DNA of 7,328 nucleotides from assembly GCA_049699975.1 (NCBI GenBank), contig JBNAWB010000185.1, forward strand, positions 1-7,328. The letters are read 5' to 3'. This stretch comes from CAZAGD01 sp049699975. GTDB taxonomy: Bacteria > Desulfobacterota > SM23-61. The notes beneath the pieces are model-generated. The model was not told the DNA's origin and did no database searches. It saw only the letters and a list, made by a program, of their open reading frames with translations. The position numbers and the translations under genes were made by a program. Position 1 is the first letter of the stretch. Each line of letters starts with the position of its first letter. Shown piece after piece: positions 5,816-7,328 of the stretch.

Positions 5816-6163
5816 ATGAAAAACATAATTATTCTCATCTATTGTTTAGCCTTAGCTTTGGCAGGTTGTACCTATACTGTTCGACACACTGAGGGAACCA
5901 AATTAAACTCGGCCCAGATTCAAGATATTAAACTGGGTAAGACTACTGAGGCAGAACTTATTCGTCTTCTTGGTCCTCCCTCCCGAAAAGAGAAAAAGCC
6001 GGACGGCTCAGAAGTTCTGCACTATATTTATACCCAGATTGAAAGCCCAACGCTTTGGGGAGGTGTTGTACTTCACGGCTTTTTGGAAAAAGATCGGGAG
6101 GAGATTTTTGAAGTAATTCTTAAAGAGGGGGTCGTCCAAAGTTTCCATTATTTAAAACAGTGA
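5816..6163 (+). CDS. BamE/SmpA/OmlA-like lipoprotein
   Basis: A 115-residue protein. A short positive start and hydrophobic stretch (residues 4-16) lead to the lipobox LAGC, with Cys18 as the predicted lipidated residue after signal peptidase II cleavage. Residue +2 is Thr, not Asp, compatible with Lol transport to the outer membrane. After a linker, IKLGKTTEAELIRLLGPPSR (40-59) is the SmpA/OmlA (BamE) signature: an I-x-x-GKT-x-x-E-x-x-x-LLG-P-P turn, followed by strands with G-x-E-V-L-H-Y-I-Y. BamE proper is an outer-membrane assembly accessory, but many small lipoproteins share this fold, so a BAM-complex role is not shown. GAGGAG ends only two bases before the ATG, unusually close; no other in-frame start would keep the signal peptide. 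The next gene begins 12 bp downstream. Confidence 0.83.
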   Translation: MKNIIILIYCLALALAGCTYTVRHTEGTKLNSAQIQDIKLGKTTEAELIRLLGPPSRKEKKPDGSEVLHYIYTQIESPTLWGGVVLHGFLEKDREEIFEVILKEGVVQSFHYLKQ

Positions 6164-6175
6164 AGGAGTGGCAAT

Positions 6176-6835
6176 ATGGTCAAGAAATTATATTTCATTT
6201 TAATAATTTTAATAGGAGTGGTAGTTATGGGGGCCTGCGCCAGTAGCCGAACTTACTTGTTAAATCTGCGTTATGATTCTGCGCAGACGCCTCGCTTTGT
6301 GAAGGAGACTTCGCCCCCGATAAAAATAGCCCTTTATAATTTCCAAGATGTGCGTCCAGATCGACTCTACTTAGGAAGAAGGGTATACCGAGATGGCATG
6401 GTAGATTTTTTTAAGCCCGATGAAGGGACAGTGGAACAAATAGTTACCAAATTGGTGGCTAATATGATGACCAAAGCTGGTTTTCAGGTTACTTTAGTAA
6501 ATCGCTATCTTGATCCAGAAAAAGAAGATTTTCAACATATTCCGGGAGATTTGGCCTTAGGAGGGAAGATTGAAAATCTATGGATCGAAGCTAAAACTGG
6601 TATTGCGACCACTAATTCTGAAGTAAAGATTCGATTGCAAGCACATTGGGGAATTGTATCTGATCGAACTTGGCTCTCGAAAAATATTGAGGGTAGCGCT
6701 TTGGAAACTGATCGGCCCCTTTACCAACCCAGGCATGCCGAGGCTAAGATTAATGAAGTATTAAAAGATGCTCTGGACAAATTACTCAAAGATGAAAACC
6801 GCCTGCAGGAAAAGATAGAGAAGTTGAAGAAATAG
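6176..6835 (+). CDS. Lipoprotein, possibly YajG-like
   Basis: A 219-residue protein with a type II signal peptide: MVKK, a hydrophobic core (residues 5-18), then the lipobox VMGAC with Cys21 lipidated. Residue +2 is Ala, compatible with outer-membrane sorting. The mature part begins SSRTYLLNLRYD and has a strand near 49-55 (IKIALYN), followed by DVRPDRLYLGRRV (57-69). Next come an EQIVTKLVANMMTKAGFQVT helix-strand unit and a LALGGKIENLWIE repeat-like strand. A charged helix, DENRLQEKIEKLKK, closes the protein and may form a coiled coil. This order resembles YajG-type lipoproteins and, less closely, ABC-transport auxiliary lipoproteins; the match is by eye and function is unknown. AAGGAG (6163-6168) overlaps the stop of the preceding gene, seven bases before the ATG, so the two lipoproteins are surely cotranscribed. 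Confidence 0.8.
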   Translation: MVKKLYFILIILIGVVVMGACASSRTYLLNLRYDSAQTPRFVKETSPPIKIALYNFQDVRPDRLYLGRRVYRDGMVDFFKPDEGTVEQIVTKLVANMMTKAGFQVTLVNRYLDPEKEDFQHIPGDLALGGKIENLWIEAKTGIATTNSEVKIRLQAHWGIVSDRTWLSKNIEGSALETDRPLYQPRHAEAKINEVLKDALDKLLKDENRLQEKIEKLKK

Positions 6836-6844
6836 AGAAATTTT

Positions 6845-6883
6845 AAAAAGGAAAGGTCAGAATTATTCTGCCCTATCCTTTTT
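6845..6883. terminator. Bidirectional intrinsic terminator between convergent genes
   Basis: The arms AAAAAGGAAAGGTCAGAA (6845-6862) and TTCTGCCCTATCCTTTTT (6866-6883) pair over 18 positions with two mismatches around the loop TTA. The left end is A-rich and the right end T-rich, so RNA from either strand has a hairpin followed by a U-run. It begins nine bases after the lipoprotein stop and lies 28 bp from the stop of the minus-strand FmdB gene. It therefore suits both transcripts. Confidence 0.88.
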
Positions 6884-6885
6884 AA

Positions 6886-6901
6886 GCCACCGCCCGGTGG
6901 C
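6886..6901. repeat. Second small GC-rich hairpin
   Basis: GCCACC (6886-6891) and GGTGGC (6896-6901) are perfectly complementary around the loop GCCC. It lies between the main terminator and the FmdB stop codon. On the minus-strand transcript it comes before the terminator hairpin and could aid 3'-end stability; no U-run adjoins it. Confidence 0.5.
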
Positions 6902-6911
6902 CAGATTAGCG

Positions 6912-7121
6912 TCAAGTAAATCGACTTGAACCAGAAGAACAACCCGAAGCAGTATTTAGGGAAGATTCTTTATTGGCAGAACAAGAGAAGACTGAAATAA
7001 GCTTTTCTGGGTAAGCATCTCCGCAGCGCGGGCAGTTAATCTTCTCTTCTTCCATTTTAAGAGGCCGAATTAATTCGAATTGATGGCCACATTTTGAGCA
7101 TTTATACTCATAGATGGGCAA
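6912..7121 (-). CDS. FmdB-family zinc-ribbon protein
   Basis: A 69-residue protein with the family hallmark MPIYEYKCSKCGHQFE. Four cysteines form a zinc ribbon: Cys8 and Cys11 (CSKC), then Cys30 and Cys33 (CPRC). The tail, rich in Ser, Gly and Cys (GCSSGSS), is also typical. FmdB proteins are small, widespread and often annotated as putative regulators after the gene beside formamidase; their biochemical role is unknown. The start codon is TTG (7121-7119), supported by an ideal AAGGAGGT eight bases upstream and by the invariant PIYEY beginning. The gene converges on the lipoprotein unit and is a single-gene transcript as far as can be seen. It has no evident link to the operon at left. Confidence 0.93.
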   Translation of the reverse strand: MPIYEYKCSKCGHQFELIRPLKMEEEKINCPRCGDAYPEKLISVFSCSANKESSLNTASGCSSGSSRFT

Positions 7122-7128
7122 TTTTCCT

Positions 7129-7136
7129 ACCTCCTT
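7129..7136 (-). promoter_or_regulatory. Ribosome binding site that fixes the TTG start of the FmdB gene
   Basis: On the minus strand this reads AAGGAGGT, a near-complete anti-Shine-Dalgarno match. Eight bases separate GGAGG from the TTG at 7121. No ATG exists in frame at this place, so the site decides the start. Confidence 0.85.
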
Positions 7137-7140
7137 TTAT

Positions 7141-7189
7141 AAGGATTGGCCTTTTTATCATTGGTCTTTTTCTAATCCTTTAAATCCTT
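7141..7189 (-). promoter_or_regulatory. Possible 5'-leader hairpins of the FmdB mRNA
   Basis: AAGGATT (7141-7147) is complementary to AATCCTT at 7174-7180 and again at 7183-7189. On the minus-strand RNA, either copy could pair with the segment just upstream of the ribosome binding site. Between them lie two imperfect 15-bp tandem units beginning ATTGGCCTTTTT and ATTGGTCTTTTT. No clear minus-strand promoter could be assigned. A regulatory role is speculative. Confidence 0.3.
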
Positions 7190-7224
7190 AACCTAAAACA
7201 TTGAGATTAAAATTCTGAACTTTT

Positions 7225-7328
7225 TAGTCTTAACCTAAGACTATCATCAACCCGATCAGAGCACCTATTCCTGTGCTCAAATATGGGTTGCAAGTCAAAC
7301 CTCAGGTGCTCCCGAAGTGAGTTGATAG
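7225..7328. other. Non-coding segment dense in inverted repeats, right edge
   Basis: Several perfect stems are visible. TAGTCTTA (7225-7232) pairs with TAAGACTA (7236-7243). CAACCC (7248-7253) pairs with GGGTTG (7285-7290) and encloses GAGCAC (7259-7264) paired with GTGCTC (7273-7278). GAGCACCT (7259-7266) can instead pair with AGGTGCTC (7304-7311), and ATCAAC (7246-7251) with GTTGAT (7321-7326). No known RNA family is recognised. It may be a structured RNA, a mobile-element end or the edge of a palindromic repeat that continues outside the window. Confidence 0.4.

Noticed and set aside
6721..6942. Minus-strand open frame over the end of the lipoprotein gene and the terminator
   Set aside because: It runs through the bidirectional terminator and overlaps both flanking genes; its product has no motif.
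7225..7243. The 8-bp hairpin TAGTCTTA/TAAGACTA as an intrinsic terminator
   Set aside because: Neither strand has a T-run after the stem; the adjoining T-run lies on the wrong side.
7207..7326. Minus-strand frame open from the right edge for 39 codons
   Set aside because: It might be the tail of a gene, but it runs through the inverted repeats and resembles no protein I know. Another frame there also reads plausibly (YQLTSGAPEV then stop), so neither can be chosen.
1..7328. CRISPR array, tRNA, rRNA, transposase or phage genes
   Set aside because: No regularly spaced repeats, tRNA-like cloverleaf, rRNA sequence or transposase/integrase motifs were seen in any frame.

Overview
The window reads as chromosomal DNA of an anaerobic, diderm (Gram-negative-type) bacterium of moderate to slightly low GC. 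The evidence is a tungsten-type aldehyde:ferredoxin oxidoreductase with its own MoaD-like partner, two lipoproteins with type II signal peptides (one BamE-like), and strong AGGAGG-type ribosome binding sites. Desulfobacterota-like lineages or related uncultivated phyla would fit, but no marker here settles the taxonomy.

Layout. Bases 1-186 are non-coding: a G-rich repeat-like segment at the extreme left, then AT-rich DNA with a possible promoter. From 187 to 5523 six genes run on the + strand, close enough to be one operon: a MoaD/ThiS-family sulfur carrier; aldehyde:ferredoxin oxidoreductase (AOR); a thioredoxin-type arsenate reductase (ArsC); a PHP-domain phosphoesterase of the TrpH/RNase AM type; a HAD phosphatase of the phosphoglycolate-phosphatase type; and a bacterial homologue of archaeo-eukaryotic release factor 1 (baeRF/Balon-like) with a C-terminal zinc ribbon. 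A 55-bp gap before the last gene holds a 34-bp dyad element, so that gene may be partly uncoupled. Bases 5524-5815 are intergenic, with a compact palindrome and a good promoter. This promoter drives a two-gene lipoprotein unit (5816-6835). The unit ends in a long symmetric hairpin that can serve as a bidirectional terminator against a convergent FmdB-type zinc-ribbon gene (7121-6912, minus strand, TTG start). The right end (7122-7328) has no recognised gene but is dense in inverted repeats.

How the genes may work together. MoaD and AOR are a clear functional pair: pterin dithiolene sulfur for the tungsten cofactor, and the enzyme that carries it. ArsC is a self-contained detoxification enzyme placed directly after AOR. 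The PHP protein (family members trim rRNA 5' ends or remove 3'(2'),5'-bisphosphates) and the baeRF protein (family members act at the ribosomal A site in hibernation or rescue) suggest a ribosome-related second half of the operon; this is inference. The two lipoproteins are probably outer-membrane-associated. The most interesting item is the baeRF protein: the place where release factors carry GGQ reads Met-Gly-Trp, so it is probably not a peptidyl-tRNA hydrolase of the normal type.
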